The notes below the pieces were generated by a model. The model saw only the letters and a program-made list of their open reading frames with translations, ran no database searches and was not told the DNA's origin. Shown here in pieces: positions 10,196 to 17,844 of a DNA stretch of 39,415 nucleotides. The stretch's first letter is position 1; each line of letters starts with the position of its first letter. The translations under genes and the position numbers were made by a program. The DNA comes from Acidobacteriota bacterium (lineage in GTDB: Bacteria; Acidobacteriota; Vicinamibacteria; Vicinamibacterales; UBA8438), in contig PBRZ01000119.1 of assembly GCA_002726085.1 (NCBI GenBank), forward strand, positions 29,478-68,892. Reading direction: 5' to 3'.

Positions 10196-11233
10196 CTACG
10201 GACCCGGGATGTGGCCTTCGGTGTTCAGCCGGATCCGATACAGACTGGTGCTCGCCGTCATGTAGAGAGTGCGCCCGTCCTCGCCCCACCCGACGTTGGC
10301 CGTGATCTCGCCCGTCTTGATCGTGCCGAGGTGGGTTCCGTCCGGCGCGATGATCCAGACCCCCCCTGGGCCGGTCGCGAAGAGGTTGCCCGCCAAATCG
10401 ACCTTCATGCCGTCGGCCGCACCAGGCTCCATCTGGTCGTTCACGTCGTAGAAGACCCGCCCGTTCGATGCACCTTCCTCGTCGATGTCGTAGGTCATCC
10501 ATACCTTGTTTGCGGCGTCTGAATTTGCCACATAGAGCGTCTGCTCGTCGGGCGAGAGCGCAATGCCGTTCGGAAAGGACTGGTCACGCACCAGCAGCTC
10601 GAGCTCGCCGCCAGGGCTCAGTCGATAGATGCCGTTGAAGTCGTGTTCCCGCATCGGCGACTCTGCGAGTCCTTCGAGACCGTAGGGCGGGTCGGTGAAA
10701 TAGAGCGACCCGTCCGACGCGTAGACCGCATCATTGGGGCTGTTGAGTTGTCCGCCCTCGAAGGCTTCCACGACCACGCTCCGCGAACCGTCCGGGTCGA
10801 GCCGGGAAATCCGCCGGTTGCCGTGCTCGCAGATGATGAGTCGTCCCTCGGTATCGAGTGTCAGACCGTTCGAGCTGATCGACCGCAGTCCGGTTTGGTC
10901 GCCCTCGAACACCGGGTCGATGAACGTGCTCGCGCCGTCGGCTTCGGTCCACTGATAGATCTCGTTGCCACGCACGTCGGAGAACAGCAGCCGCGCCTGG
11001 CCGCGGTCCCACACAGGTCCCTCTATGAAGTTGAAGCCCTCGGCCAGCTTCTCGATACGGGCATCGGACGGAATCAGCGCATCGACCCGCGCGTCGATCC
11101 GCACGATCTCCCCGATGACCGGTTCCGGGTCTGGCGCGGCGGCCAATTCTTCTGCCGGCGCTGCCGGATCCGAGCCGCTGCAGGCCGCGACGAACGCGGC
11201 GGCGATCACGACGACAAGCGTGGTTCTGGTCAT
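10196..11233 (-). CDS. SMP-30/gluconolactonase-type lipoprotein
   Basis: The 345-residue protein starts with a lipoprotein signal (TLVVVIAAAFVAACSG) and has the six-bladed SMP-30/gluconolactonase propeller. It shows FNFIEGPVWDRGQARLLFSDV near the first blade, SNGLTLDTEGRLIICEHGNRR, LNSPNDAVYASDGSLYFTDP and SFPNGIALSPDEQTLYVANS. These carry the family's metal-binding Glu, Asn and Asp residues. It probably hydrolyses sugar lactones outside the cytoplasm, which would suit the PQQ sugar or alcohol dehydrogenase encoded just upstream on the same strand, since such enzymes can make lactones. An in-frame ATG at 11278 is rejected because it would precede the signal peptide. The ribosome site is weak. 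Confidence 0.88.
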   Translation of the reverse strand: MTRTTLVVVIAAAFVAACSGSDPAAPAEELAAAPDPEPVIGEIVRIDARVDALIPSDARIEKLAEGFNFIEGPVWDRGQARLLFSDVRGNEIYQWTEADGASTFIDPVFEGDQTGLRSISSNGLTLDTEGRLIICEHGNRRISRLDPDGSRSVVVEAFEGGQLNSPNDAVYASDGSLYFTDPPYGLEGLAESPMREHDFNGIYRLSPGGELELLVRDQSFPNGIALSPDEQTLYVANSDAANKVWMTYDIDEEGASNGRVFYDVNDQMEPGAADGMKVDLAGNLFATGPGGVWIIAPDGTHLGTIKTGEITANVGWGEDGRTLYMTASTSLYRIRLNTEGHIPGP

Positions 11234-11308
11234 ATCGATACCCACACGATTCGGTCCATTCTGGACTAGCCCTTCCATCTCTATCCCGCTGGAGCGCCGC
11301 GTTGTGGC

Positions 11309-11357
11309 GCAAGGCTTTAGCCTTGCGATTCAGGCCGGCAACACATGGTTGTCGGCC
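11309..11357. repeat. Two adjacent hairpins between PQQ dehydrogenase and SMP-30 genes
   Basis: GCAAGGCTTTAGCCTTGC (11309-11326) has perfect 8-base arms with a 2-base centre. GGCCGGCAAC (11333-11342) pairs with GTTGTCGGCC (11348-11357) with one wobble. They start 7 bases beyond the PQQ dehydrogenase stop on the minus strand. No T run follows, so a factor-independent terminator is not clear; processing or attenuation between the two genes is possible. Confidence 0.55.
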
Positions 11358-11363
11358 CTCCAA

Positions 11364-13346
11364 TCAGGGCAGTGCGAGTGCCACATACTCGCTCTCCATG
11401 TCCTCCCAGCCGACCGTGGTCACGATGTACTGCGTGCCGTCGACCATGTAGCTGATTGGCGCGGCGGTGGTACCACCCGGCAGCGCCATTTCCCACACCA
11501 CCGCCCCGGACATCTTGTCGTAGGCCCTGAACATCTTGCCGCCGCTGCCCTCCGGCAGGAAGGCGGCGCCCACATTTGCACCCTCTCCCATGAACACGAG
11601 GCTCTTCGTGATGAGCGGCGCGGCGCGGCCACCGTGTCCAAGTGGCGGCAGGTCGAGATGCGCGATGGCGGGATTGTCGCGCGGCCCGTCACCGTTGGCG
11701 ACCGACCACAAGATATCGCCGGCGTTCAGATCGATCGCGACCAGACGACCGTATGGCGGCTTGAACATCGGCAGTCCCTGTGGGCCGGGGATGTGTCGCG
11801 CGCCCGTCATGACCCAGTCGACATCTGAGCGCGGATTCTCCGATCGTCCGAGTCCGACGACCGTGCCGCTGTGGTTGGAGGGGATATACAAGATACCCGT
11901 CTCCGGATCGGCGCCCGCACCGTTCCAGTCGGTCCCGCCGACCAGCCCGGGCACCACCAGCGTGCCCTGCGTGCCGCCCGGTCGATCGTCGATCAACGAC
12001 GGCGGCGTGAAGAACGGTCCCCAGACATAGTCGTCGAGCATTGCCACCGCCTCGGCTCGCAGCTCCGGGGTGAAGTCGATCAGATCGTCGATGGTCACAC
12101 CACGCTGGTCGTAGGCCGGCGGCCTGGTAGGAATCGGCTGTGTTGCTGCATACCACTCGCCCGGCACGTCGCCCTGCGGGACAGGCCGTTCTTCGATCGG
12201 CCAGACCGGTTCGCCGGTGACGCGGTCGAAGACATAGGTGGTCGCTTGCTTGCTGGTGATGGCGATCGCCTTGATGTCGCGCCCGTCGACCGTGATGTCG
12301 ACCAGTGTCGGTGCCGCGGGGAAGTCGTAGTCCCACAGACCGTGGTGCACCGCCTGGAAGTGCCAGATGCGCTCGCCGGTCGCCGCGTCGAGGCAGACGA
12401 GGCTTTCGGCAAACAGGTTGTCGCCCGGCCGGTGACCACCGTAATAGTCGCTTGTCGGGGTCGAGAGCGGCAGGTACACGTAGCCCAGCTCCTCATCGGC
12501 GCTCGGAGACGCCCACATGTTGGTGTTGCCGGTGTACTCCCACGATGCGCGGTCCTCGGTGAGCGCCGTCAGCCAGGTCTCGTTGCCCGGCTCGCCCTCA
12601 CGCGGAATGGTGTGAAAGATCCAGAGCTGCTCGCCGGTCTGCACGTCGAACCCGCGTACGTCTCCTGGCGGCATCTCCTTCAGCGCCGCGATCGTGTTGC
12701 TGGTGATGTCGCCGATGAGCGAACCGACGATGATGACGTTATTGACGACGAGAGGCGCCGACCGCCAGCGGAAACGCTCGACCACCCGGTCGTCGAAGCC
12801 CTGGATCAGATCAACCTCGCCGCCGTCACCGAAATCGAGGTCACGTGCGCCAGTCTCCGCATGCAGGGCGACTAGTCGGGACCCGAGGACGGCCAGGACG
12901 CGGGCGTCGTCTCCGTCGGTCCAATAACCGAGCCCCCGTGTCGGGCTGCCGCGCCGTGGCTCTTCGCCCTCGGGCACGAGCGGCGCGTCGAACCAGACCA
13001 CCTCGCCGGTGGTGGCGTCGAGCGCGGCCACCATCCCGAGCCCGGTGCTGACGAAGAGCAGCCCGTCGGCCATGATCGGCGTGTTCTGCGATGCGCTCGG
13101 GGCACGCATCGAGTTGCCCTGGCGCGTGGCATCCGGAATCGTGGACTGCCGCCACACCACCCGGAGGTCATCGACGGTCTCGGCGTCAATCTGGTCGAGC
13201 GGCGCGTACTTGGTGCTGGCCTTGTCGGCCGCGTAGGCGTGCCATTCGCCACTCTGGCCGCCCGCGGCGGGAACAGCTACCAGGGGAGTCAGGGTGACGG
13301 CGCAGGCTGCGATGCTCAGTACCCGGAGAACCGCTGGCTTCGACAT
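11364..13346 (-). CDS. PQQ-dependent dehydrogenase (glucose/alcohol quinoprotein type), periplasmic
   Basis: The 660-residue protein has a signal peptide (VLSIAACAVTLTPLVAVPAA) and an eight-bladed PQQ propeller starting GEWHAYAADKASTKYAPLDQI. The later blocks WHFQAVHHGLWDYDFPAAP, HSGTVVGLG and the end block GTQYIVTTVGWEDM fit membrane-linked quinoprotein glucose dehydrogenases without a membrane domain. It would oxidise sugars or alcohols in the periplasm with PQQ. There is no fused cytochrome, so a separate electron acceptor is needed. The start at 13346 is fixed by AAGGAGG 6 bases upstream; a longer start at 13376 would overlap the acetyltransferase stop. It lies 16 bases after the acetyltransferase gene. 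No PQQ synthesis genes are in the window. Confidence 0.92.
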   Translation of the reverse strand: MSKPAVLRVLSIAACAVTLTPLVAVPAAGGQSGEWHAYAADKASTKYAPLDQIDAETVDDLRVVWRQSTIPDATRQGNSMRAPSASQNTPIMADGLLFVSTGLGMVAALDATTGEVVWFDAPLVPEGEEPRRGSPTRGLGYWTDGDDARVLAVLGSRLVALHAETGARDLDFGDGGEVDLIQGFDDRVVERFRWRSAPLVVNNVIIVGSLIGDITSNTIAALKEMPPGDVRGFDVQTGEQLWIFHTIPREGEPGNETWLTALTEDRASWEYTGNTNMWASPSADEELGYVYLPLSTPTSDYYGGHRPGDNLFAESLVCLDAATGERIWHFQAVHHGLWDYDFPAAPTLVDITVDGRDIKAIAITSKQATTYVFDRVTGEPVWPIEERPVPQGDVPGEWYAATQPIPTRPPAYDQRGVTIDDLIDFTPELRAEAVAMLDDYVWGPFFTPPSLIDDRPGGTQGTLVVPGLVGGTDWNGAGADPETGILYIPSNHSGTVVGLGRSENPRSDVDWVMTGARHIPGPQGLPMFKPPYGRLVAIDLNAGDILWSVANGDGPRDNPAIAHLDLPPLGHGGRAAPLITKSLVFMGEGANVGAAFLPEGSGGKMFRAYDKMSGAVVWEMALPGGTTAAPISYMVDGTQYIVTTVGWEDMESEYVALALP

Positions 13347-13362
13347 ATCGGGCCTCCTTCCT

Positions 13363-13830
13363 TTACGCATGTTCACCGAACAGGTCTTGCATCACCAGGT
13401 AGCGAGCGTGCCGCATCCCCAATTCCTCGTAGGTTGCCTGCGCTACATGATTGTCCTGTTCGACATAGAGTCTCAAACCGACGACCCCCGGCTCCAATTC
13501 CGCCAGTGTCTTCAGATGCCGGTGCAACGAACGGAACACGCCCCGCCGGCGGTAATCAGGGTGGACATACACGCTCTGGATCCACCAGACATCGCCGTTT
13601 CGCCAGTCGCTCCACTCGCGGGTGTGCATGATCTGACCGATGATCTTGCTTTCGTCACAGGCGACGAAATACGACCCGCGCGTCCGGTCTGACAGCAGTG
13701 TCTGGACTCCCTGAAGCACCGTCTTCCTATCGAGCGATGCATCTTCGGTTTCTTCGGCCAGCCCCGCATTGAAGTCGGCGATCGTCTGCAGGTCGTCGAT
13801 GGTTGCCGCCCGGATGACATAGTCTGACAT
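13363..13830 (-). CDS. GNAT-family N-acetyltransferase
   Basis: The 155-residue cytoplasmic protein has the GNAT fold. Strand beta-2/3 is SYFVACDESKIIGQIMH, the acetyl-CoA pyrophosphate loop is VHPDYRRRGVFRSL (motif A, R/Q-x-x-G-x-G/A type), and motif B is LRLYVEQDNHVAQATYEELGM. It would transfer an acetyl group to a small amine or protein; the acceptor is unknown. It is the first gene of a minus-strand unit with the PQQ dehydrogenase and is divergent from the PAS-methyltransferase gene. A GGGAG ribosome site precedes the ATG. Confidence 0.9.
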   Translation of the reverse strand: MSDYVIRAATIDDLQTIADFNAGLAEETEDASLDRKTVLQGVQTLLSDRTRGSYFVACDESKIIGQIMHTREWSDWRNGDVWWIQSVYVHPDYRRRGVFRSLHRHLKTLAELEPGVVGLRLYVEQDNHVAQATYEELGMRHARYLVMQDLFGEHA

Positions 13831-14116
13831 CTACGGAACTCCCGCCCGTTGGCACATGCATCCTATTGCAGATACGAGACTTATCTTGTTCGATCATGCT
13901 GCTTGCGTGGCGCGCCAAGGTCGTCTATTCTCTCCCCCTCCGCAGCGTCACGGCACAGTCGGCTCTGGGTCCCAGGCACTTCCCTTCCGTCGGCCAGACG
14001 TGGTTTGGTGCACACTATTGCACGGCGGGAGGCTGCTGTCACTGGGCGCAACCGGTGACGGGAGATTCGGACGCCGTGCCCAACGGTGGGCGGACTCGCG
14101 ACCTGGACGTTCGTAC
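13831..14116. other. Divergent intergenic region before the four-gene set
   Basis: No gene is supported here, although the methyltransferase frame stays open through it. It must hold the promoters for the acetyltransferase (minus) and for the PAS-methyltransferase operon (plus). GTCACTGG (14038-14045) pairs with CCGGTGAC (14052-14059) as an 8-base stem with a 6-base loop about 57 bases before the methyltransferase start. No clear sigma-70 promoter could be assigned. Confidence 0.5.
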
Positions 14117-15475
14117 ATGACCGGCGACAAAACCGCGGCGGACACCGTAGAGCGGGATGACGTTCGCGGGGAACCGGCCGAGACACGCACCTATCTGGAC
14201 CAGGTGCTGGCGCACATTCCGGTTGGCATCGCGGTGCTCGATGGGCCGGATTTTCGCTACTCGCACATCAACCAGCGACTTGCCGACATCAATGGACTGT
14301 CGGTGGCCGAGCACCTCGGCAAGCCACTGGCCGAGGTGCTGCCCAGCGCCGCGCCGGACATGCTGCCCCGCTTGCGGCGTGTGAGAGAGACTGGGGCACC
14401 GTCCCCGGAACACGAATTCACAACAAGGCTGCCGCGCGATCCCAACGAGATACGGTGTTTTGTCGACGCGCTCGTCCCCGTCTTCGACGCCGACGGAACC
14501 GTCAGGGCCGTCAATGTCATCGTCCGTGACATCACCAGACGCACACAGGCGGAGACCGCGCCGCGTGACGCTCTGGACGCACTGCGGGAAGGTGTGCAGG
14601 AGCGCACGACCGACCTGTCGGCCATGAACGATCGGCTTCGCGCCGAGATCGCGGAGCGGGAGAGAGCGGACGCGGACCGCGACGAGGCGGAGGCGGCGCG
14701 GCACCGCGCTTGCACCGTTGACCTCGAGATGACACCTACCGCGTCGGTCCTCAGCGTCGGGTGCGGTTCGGGCATTCTGGACCGCCACCTGCTCGAGACG
14801 CTCGCTGGGCAATTCGACGGCGTGCGATACGTCGGTGTCGATCCGAATCGCGCCGAGTGTGACAGGTTCGAGCGCACGTTGGCCCATGCCTGTTCCAATG
14901 CCAGCCAGATTGACGTGCATCCGGTGGCTTTTGAGGACTTCCACACCGAGCGGCGTTTCGACCTCATTCATGTCATCCACACGCTCTACTATCTCCCAGA
15001 CCAGGCTGCCGCCATTCATCGTGCGGTCGAGCTCCTGAATCCCGGTGGGCAGTTGCTCATCCTGAGCGCGGACGCCGACCGGTTCAACGCCCTGTCTCGA
15101 CTCTTCTGGCGACGCCTCTGGCGGCGCACGCCCTGGTACAGCAGCGAGGTCCGGCACTGTCTGCAGCAGTCCGGGTTGGCCTATGAGGTGTGCCGGTTGC
15201 CCGCCCGACTCGATGTGACCGACTGTTTCAAGACCGCCAGTGACCGGGGTCGTCTGCTTCTCGACTTCATCACGCAGGTCGATACCGCAACCCTTCCCGA
15301 ACCGACGCAGCACCTCGTGCGGTCCTATCTTCGGGCGATCGCCGAGCAGAAGGACGATGCCTCGTTCGTGCCACATCGTGTGACCACTTTCCGGGTGGTG
15401 TCCTCCGCCTCTACGCTCGGCGTTGCTGACGATTGGCAGGCGCCGCGAGTCGCCGCGGAGCGCCTCGCGGCCTGA
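14117..15475 (+). CDS. PAS sensor domain fused to a histamine-N-methyltransferase-like SAM methyltransferase
   Basis: The 452-residue soluble protein has three parts. Residues 27-145 are a PAS/PAC domain (VLAHIPVGIAVLDGPDFRY to VNVIVRDITRRTQAE). Residues 150-197 are a charged coiled-coil like the signalling helix of histidine kinases (LRAEIAERERA). In a kinase HisKA would follow; here residues 208-430 are a Rossmann methyltransferase with motif I VLSVGCGSGILD. Its later blocks, FDLIHVIHTLYYLPD and LDVTDCF...LLLDFITQVD, match what I remember of histamine N-methyltransferase (DFIHMIQMLYYV, MDISDCF, LLWDFLTE). The human Gln143 position is His288 here, so histamine itself need not be the substrate. 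The ATG at 14117 is chosen because upstream residues look non-coding; no strong ribosome site is seen. It heads the four-gene set. Confidence 0.85.
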   Translation: MTGDKTAADTVERDDVRGEPAETRTYLDQVLAHIPVGIAVLDGPDFRYSHINQRLADINGLSVAEHLGKPLAEVLPSAAPDMLPRLRRVRETGAPSPEHEFTTRLPRDPNEIRCFVDALVPVFDADGTVRAVNVIVRDITRRTQAETAPRDALDALREGVQERTTDLSAMNDRLRAEIAERERADADRDEAEAARHRACTVDLEMTPTASVLSVGCGSGILDRHLLETLAGQFDGVRYVGVDPNRAECDRFERTLAHACSNASQIDVHPVAFEDFHTERRFDLIHVIHTLYYLPDQAAAIHRAVELLNPGGQLLILSADADRFNALSRLFWRRLWRRTPWYSSEVRHCLQQSGLAYEVCRLPARLDVTDCFKTASDRGRLLLDFITQVDTATLPEPTQHLVRSYLRAIAEQKDDASFVPHRVTTFRVVSSASTLGVADDWQAPRVAAERLAA

Positions 15476-15511
15476 TCGGGCTCGCGCGGTCCCGGATTGT
15501 GATGGCGCTCG

Positions 15512-15517
15512 TATAAT
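15512..15517 (+). promoter_or_regulatory. Perfect -10 hexamer before the amide-ligase gene
   Basis: TATAAT lies 35 bases before the ATG at 15553, within the 77-base gap after the methyltransferase gene. No good -35 hexamer is found at 16-18 bases upstream (the region reads GTCCCG), so it would need an activator or an extended context. It could give the last three genes their own promoter. Confidence 0.4.
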
Positions 15518-15552
15518 GGGCACCAGAATCCGCCTGCCTGGGAGGGGACTGA

Positions 15553-16887
15553 ATGGAACGCGCGGTGCACCGTGTCGTCAACCTCATTGAGGACGGCGCA
15601 CAGAACATCCTCAACATGAGCGTCGACGCGGCAAGGGCGCGGCTCGTCGACACGTGCCCAGAGGCCCTGTTGGCCGTGAACGGTTCGTTCGCTCTGGCGG
15701 CTAGGGACGGCGAGACCGTGCTGATGGCGCGCAGCCTCGACCGGCCCATGCGCTACTTCCTCGCCAAGGAAGCCCGGGGGCCGATGCTGGTCATTGCCGA
15801 GCGGATCGACGAGATCAAGCAGGTGCTCGACACGCACGGCTACCTCCACCAATTCCATCCCGCCTATACGCGCATGGTACCGGCCCACCACGTAACCGCC
15901 TTGCGGCTGATCGGCTGCCCCGACCCGAATCCACGTCACCGCCGCTTCTTCGCCCCGCCGCGGGCGACAATGCCCGCCGACCTCGACGCCATCGGCCATG
16001 CCTATATCGAGGCGCTGCATGGAGAGATCGCGCAGTGGCTCGCGCATCAAGATGAGGACGAGCCGCTTGGTGTCCTGTTCTCTGGCGGTGTCGACAGTGG
16101 CGCGGTGCTGATGAGTCTCTATCACGCCCTGCTCGAGAGCGGGCGCAGCCCAAGCCGGCTGAAGGCGTTCACCCTGGCGGTCGATGGCCGTGGTCTCGAC
16201 GTCGAACAGGCGCGGGCGTTCCTCCGCCGTCTAGATCTGGAGATGCTGCTGGAAGTGGTCGACGTGGCGTCGGACGATCTCGACCCGTTCGAGGCGGTGA
16301 AGATTATCGAAGACTATAAGCCGCTCGATGTCGAATGCGCGACGGTCGGACTGGCGCTGTTGCGGGGTATTCGCAGACGCTATCCGGCGTGGCGGCTGCT
16401 CCTGGACGGCGACGGTGGCGACGAGAATCTCAAGGACTACCCACTCGAAGATCATCAGGAGCTCACCATCCGCAGCGTCGTGTCCAACTCGATGCTCTAT
16501 CAGGAGGGCTGGGGTGTCGACGCGATCAAGCACTCTCTGACCTACTCGGGGGGCTTCTCGCGCGCCTGCGTTCGCACATATGCGCCGGCGCGTCTGCTCG
16601 GCTTTGCCGGGCTCAGCCCCTTTTCGCGTCCTGCCATCATCGGTGTGGCCGAAGCCGCGCCCTTCGACGAGCTGACCGGCGGCTCCACCGCCAAGCTGTA
16701 TGCGCTCAAGGGACAGGTTGTGCAGCGGGGAATGCGTTCGCACCTCGGTGTCGACTTCCCGGTGTTTGAGAAGCGGCGCTTTCAGCATGGGGCCGTCGAC
16801 GCGGCGGTGTTTCGCGGCCGCTTCGAGCACCACCCGGAGAGCTACCGAGCGCACTTCCTTTCCCTGCACGGCGGCGTCCCGCAGTAA
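15553..16887 (+). CDS. Asparagine-synthetase-like ATP-dependent amide ligase, without glutaminase Cys
   Basis: The 444-residue protein keeps a shortened N-terminal Ntn-like domain (about 40-135: VNGSFALAARDGETVLMARS). The catalytic Cys2 of glutamine amidotransferases is absent, as the protein starts MERAV. The C-terminal synthetase domain has the PP-loop VLFSGGVDSG (Ser177-Ser182 core SGGVDS) and the second ATP/Mg motif LDGDGGDE (284-291). The family adenylates a carboxylate. Without Cys2, ammonia from glutamine is unlikely; instead an amine substrate may be joined or an internal amide made, as known for beta-lactam synthetase and lasso-peptide cyclases. GGGAGGGG precedes the start. The next gene begins 6 bases after its stop. 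Confidence 0.88.
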   Translation: MERAVHRVVNLIEDGAQNILNMSVDAARARLVDTCPEALLAVNGSFALAARDGETVLMARSLDRPMRYFLAKEARGPMLVIAERIDEIKQVLDTHGYLHQFHPAYTRMVPAHHVTALRLIGCPDPNPRHRRFFAPPRATMPADLDAIGHAYIEALHGEIAQWLAHQDEDEPLGVLFSGGVDSGAVLMSLYHALLESGRSPSRLKAFTLAVDGRGLDVEQARAFLRRLDLEMLLEVVDVASDDLDPFEAVKIIEDYKPLDVECATVGLALLRGIRRRYPAWRLLLDGDGGDENLKDYPLEDHQELTIRSVVSNSMLYQEGWGVDAIKHSLTYSGGFSRACVRTYAPARLLGFAGLSPFSRPAIIGVAEAAPFDELTGGSTAKLYALKGQVVQRGMRSHLGVDFPVFEKRRFQHGAVDAAVFRGRFEHHPESYRAHFLSLHGGVPQ

Positions 16888-16893
16888 CGGGAA

Positions 16894-17844
16894 ATGGACC
16901 GCTGGGTGCGCGCGCTCAGGGGACCCAAGACCCCACCATCAGCCTGGGAGCCGATTCGGGTTCTGCACGAGCAGGAGCGTCGGCCCGGCGGAGGCCTGAT
17001 CGAGGTGACGACCGTCTTCCTGGCCGGGATGGAGTGTCCGTTCAGCTGCGTCTTTTGCGACCTCTGGCAACAGACTCTCGTCGGCTCGACACCGCCCGCC
17101 TCGCTGCCGCGTCAGCTCGAGCTGGCGCTCGAGGGAGTGGCGCACCGTTCCCTTGTCAAGCTCTACAACGCCAGCAATTTCTTCGACTCTGCTGCGGTGC
17201 CGCGCGCCGACGAAGACGCCATGCTCGAGCTCCTCCAGGGCTTCGAGTGTGTCACCGTCGAGTGTCATCCGCGCTTCGTCGGTGATCGCTGCTTTGCCTT
17301 TGCCGACCGAATCGATGGCGCGCTGGAGGTGGCGATCGGTCTGGAGACCGTGCACCCGGACGCCCTGCCGCGCCTCAACAAGAAGATGACGCTGGCCGAC
17401 TTCGACGCCTGCGCGGCCCGTCTGCGCAACCGCCAGATTGGCCTGCGTGCCTTCGTCCTCCTTGGGTGTCCGTTCATTGCCGCCTCCGAACAGCTCGACT
17501 GGACGCTGCGGTCGGTCGACCATGCCGCGCGCTGCGGCGCCAGCACGATCTCGATCATCCCGGTGCGCGGGGGCAACGGCGCACTGGAGTCGTTGGCGAC
17601 CGCGGGTTCCTGGGCGCCGATATGCCTCGATCTGGTGGAGGAGGTGCTCGAGCGGGCGCTGCGCTTGGACCTGGCCGAGACGGTTGTGCAGGTCGACCTG
17701 TGGGACATCGAGCGCCTCGCCGGTTGCCGCGAGTGCGTCGGGGCCAGACGGGCACGGCTCGACGCGATGAATCGATCCGCGCACGTGGCGCCGCGGATAC
17801 GCTGTTCCCACTGCGCCGGGGGCGCAACATGCGGTCCGCTCTGA
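16894..17844 (+). CDS. Radical SAM enzyme, Elp3/RaSEA-like
   Basis: The 316-residue protein has the 4Fe-4S motif CxxxCxxC at Cys48, Cys52 and Cys55 (FLAGMECPFSCVFCDLW). The barrel shows KLYNASNFFD, VTVECHPRFVGD and GLETVHPDALPRLNKKMT, patterns shared with Elp3-, YhcC- and archaeosine RaSEA-type radical SAM proteins. The C-terminus has a second cysteine set (Cys278, Cys281, Cys304, Cys307, Cys313; GCREC and RCSHC), fit to bind zinc or another cluster. It would cleave SAM to a deoxyadenosyl radical and activate a C-H bond; the substrate is unknown. It starts 6 bases after the ligase and overlaps the FAD gene by 16 bases, so the three genes are co-translated. Confidence 0.9.
   Translation: MDRWVRALRGPKTPPSAWEPIRVLHEQERRPGGGLIEVTTVFLAGMECPFSCVFCDLWQQTLVGSTPPASLPRQLELALEGVAHRSLVKLYNASNFFDSAAVPRADEDAMLELLQGFECVTVECHPRFVGDRCFAFADRIDGALEVAIGLETVHPDALPRLNKKMTLADFDACAARLRNRQIGLRAFVLLGCPFIAASEQLDWTLRSVDHAARCGASTISIIPVRGGNGALESLATAGSWAPICLDLVEEVLERALRLDLAETVVQVDLWDIERLAGCRECVGARRARLDAMNRSAHVAPRIRCSHCAGGATCGPL

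Noticed and set aside
3205-11357. Palindromic repeats as a CRISPR array
   Set aside because: The copies are scattered and partly inverted, without regular spacers or cas genes.
13856-14116. Longer N-terminus for the PAS-methyltransferase
   Set aside because: The added 87 residues show no family pattern, and the region must hold the divergent promoters.
14039-15523. 494-codon open frame on the minus strand
   Set aside because: Antisense to the PAS-methyltransferase, which has clear motifs; no ribosome site or known domain.
15476-15552. Precursor peptide gene between the methyltransferase and ligase genes
   Set aside because: The 77-base gap has no plausible short frame with a ribosome site; a lasso-peptide assignment also lacks the B1/B2 partner genes.
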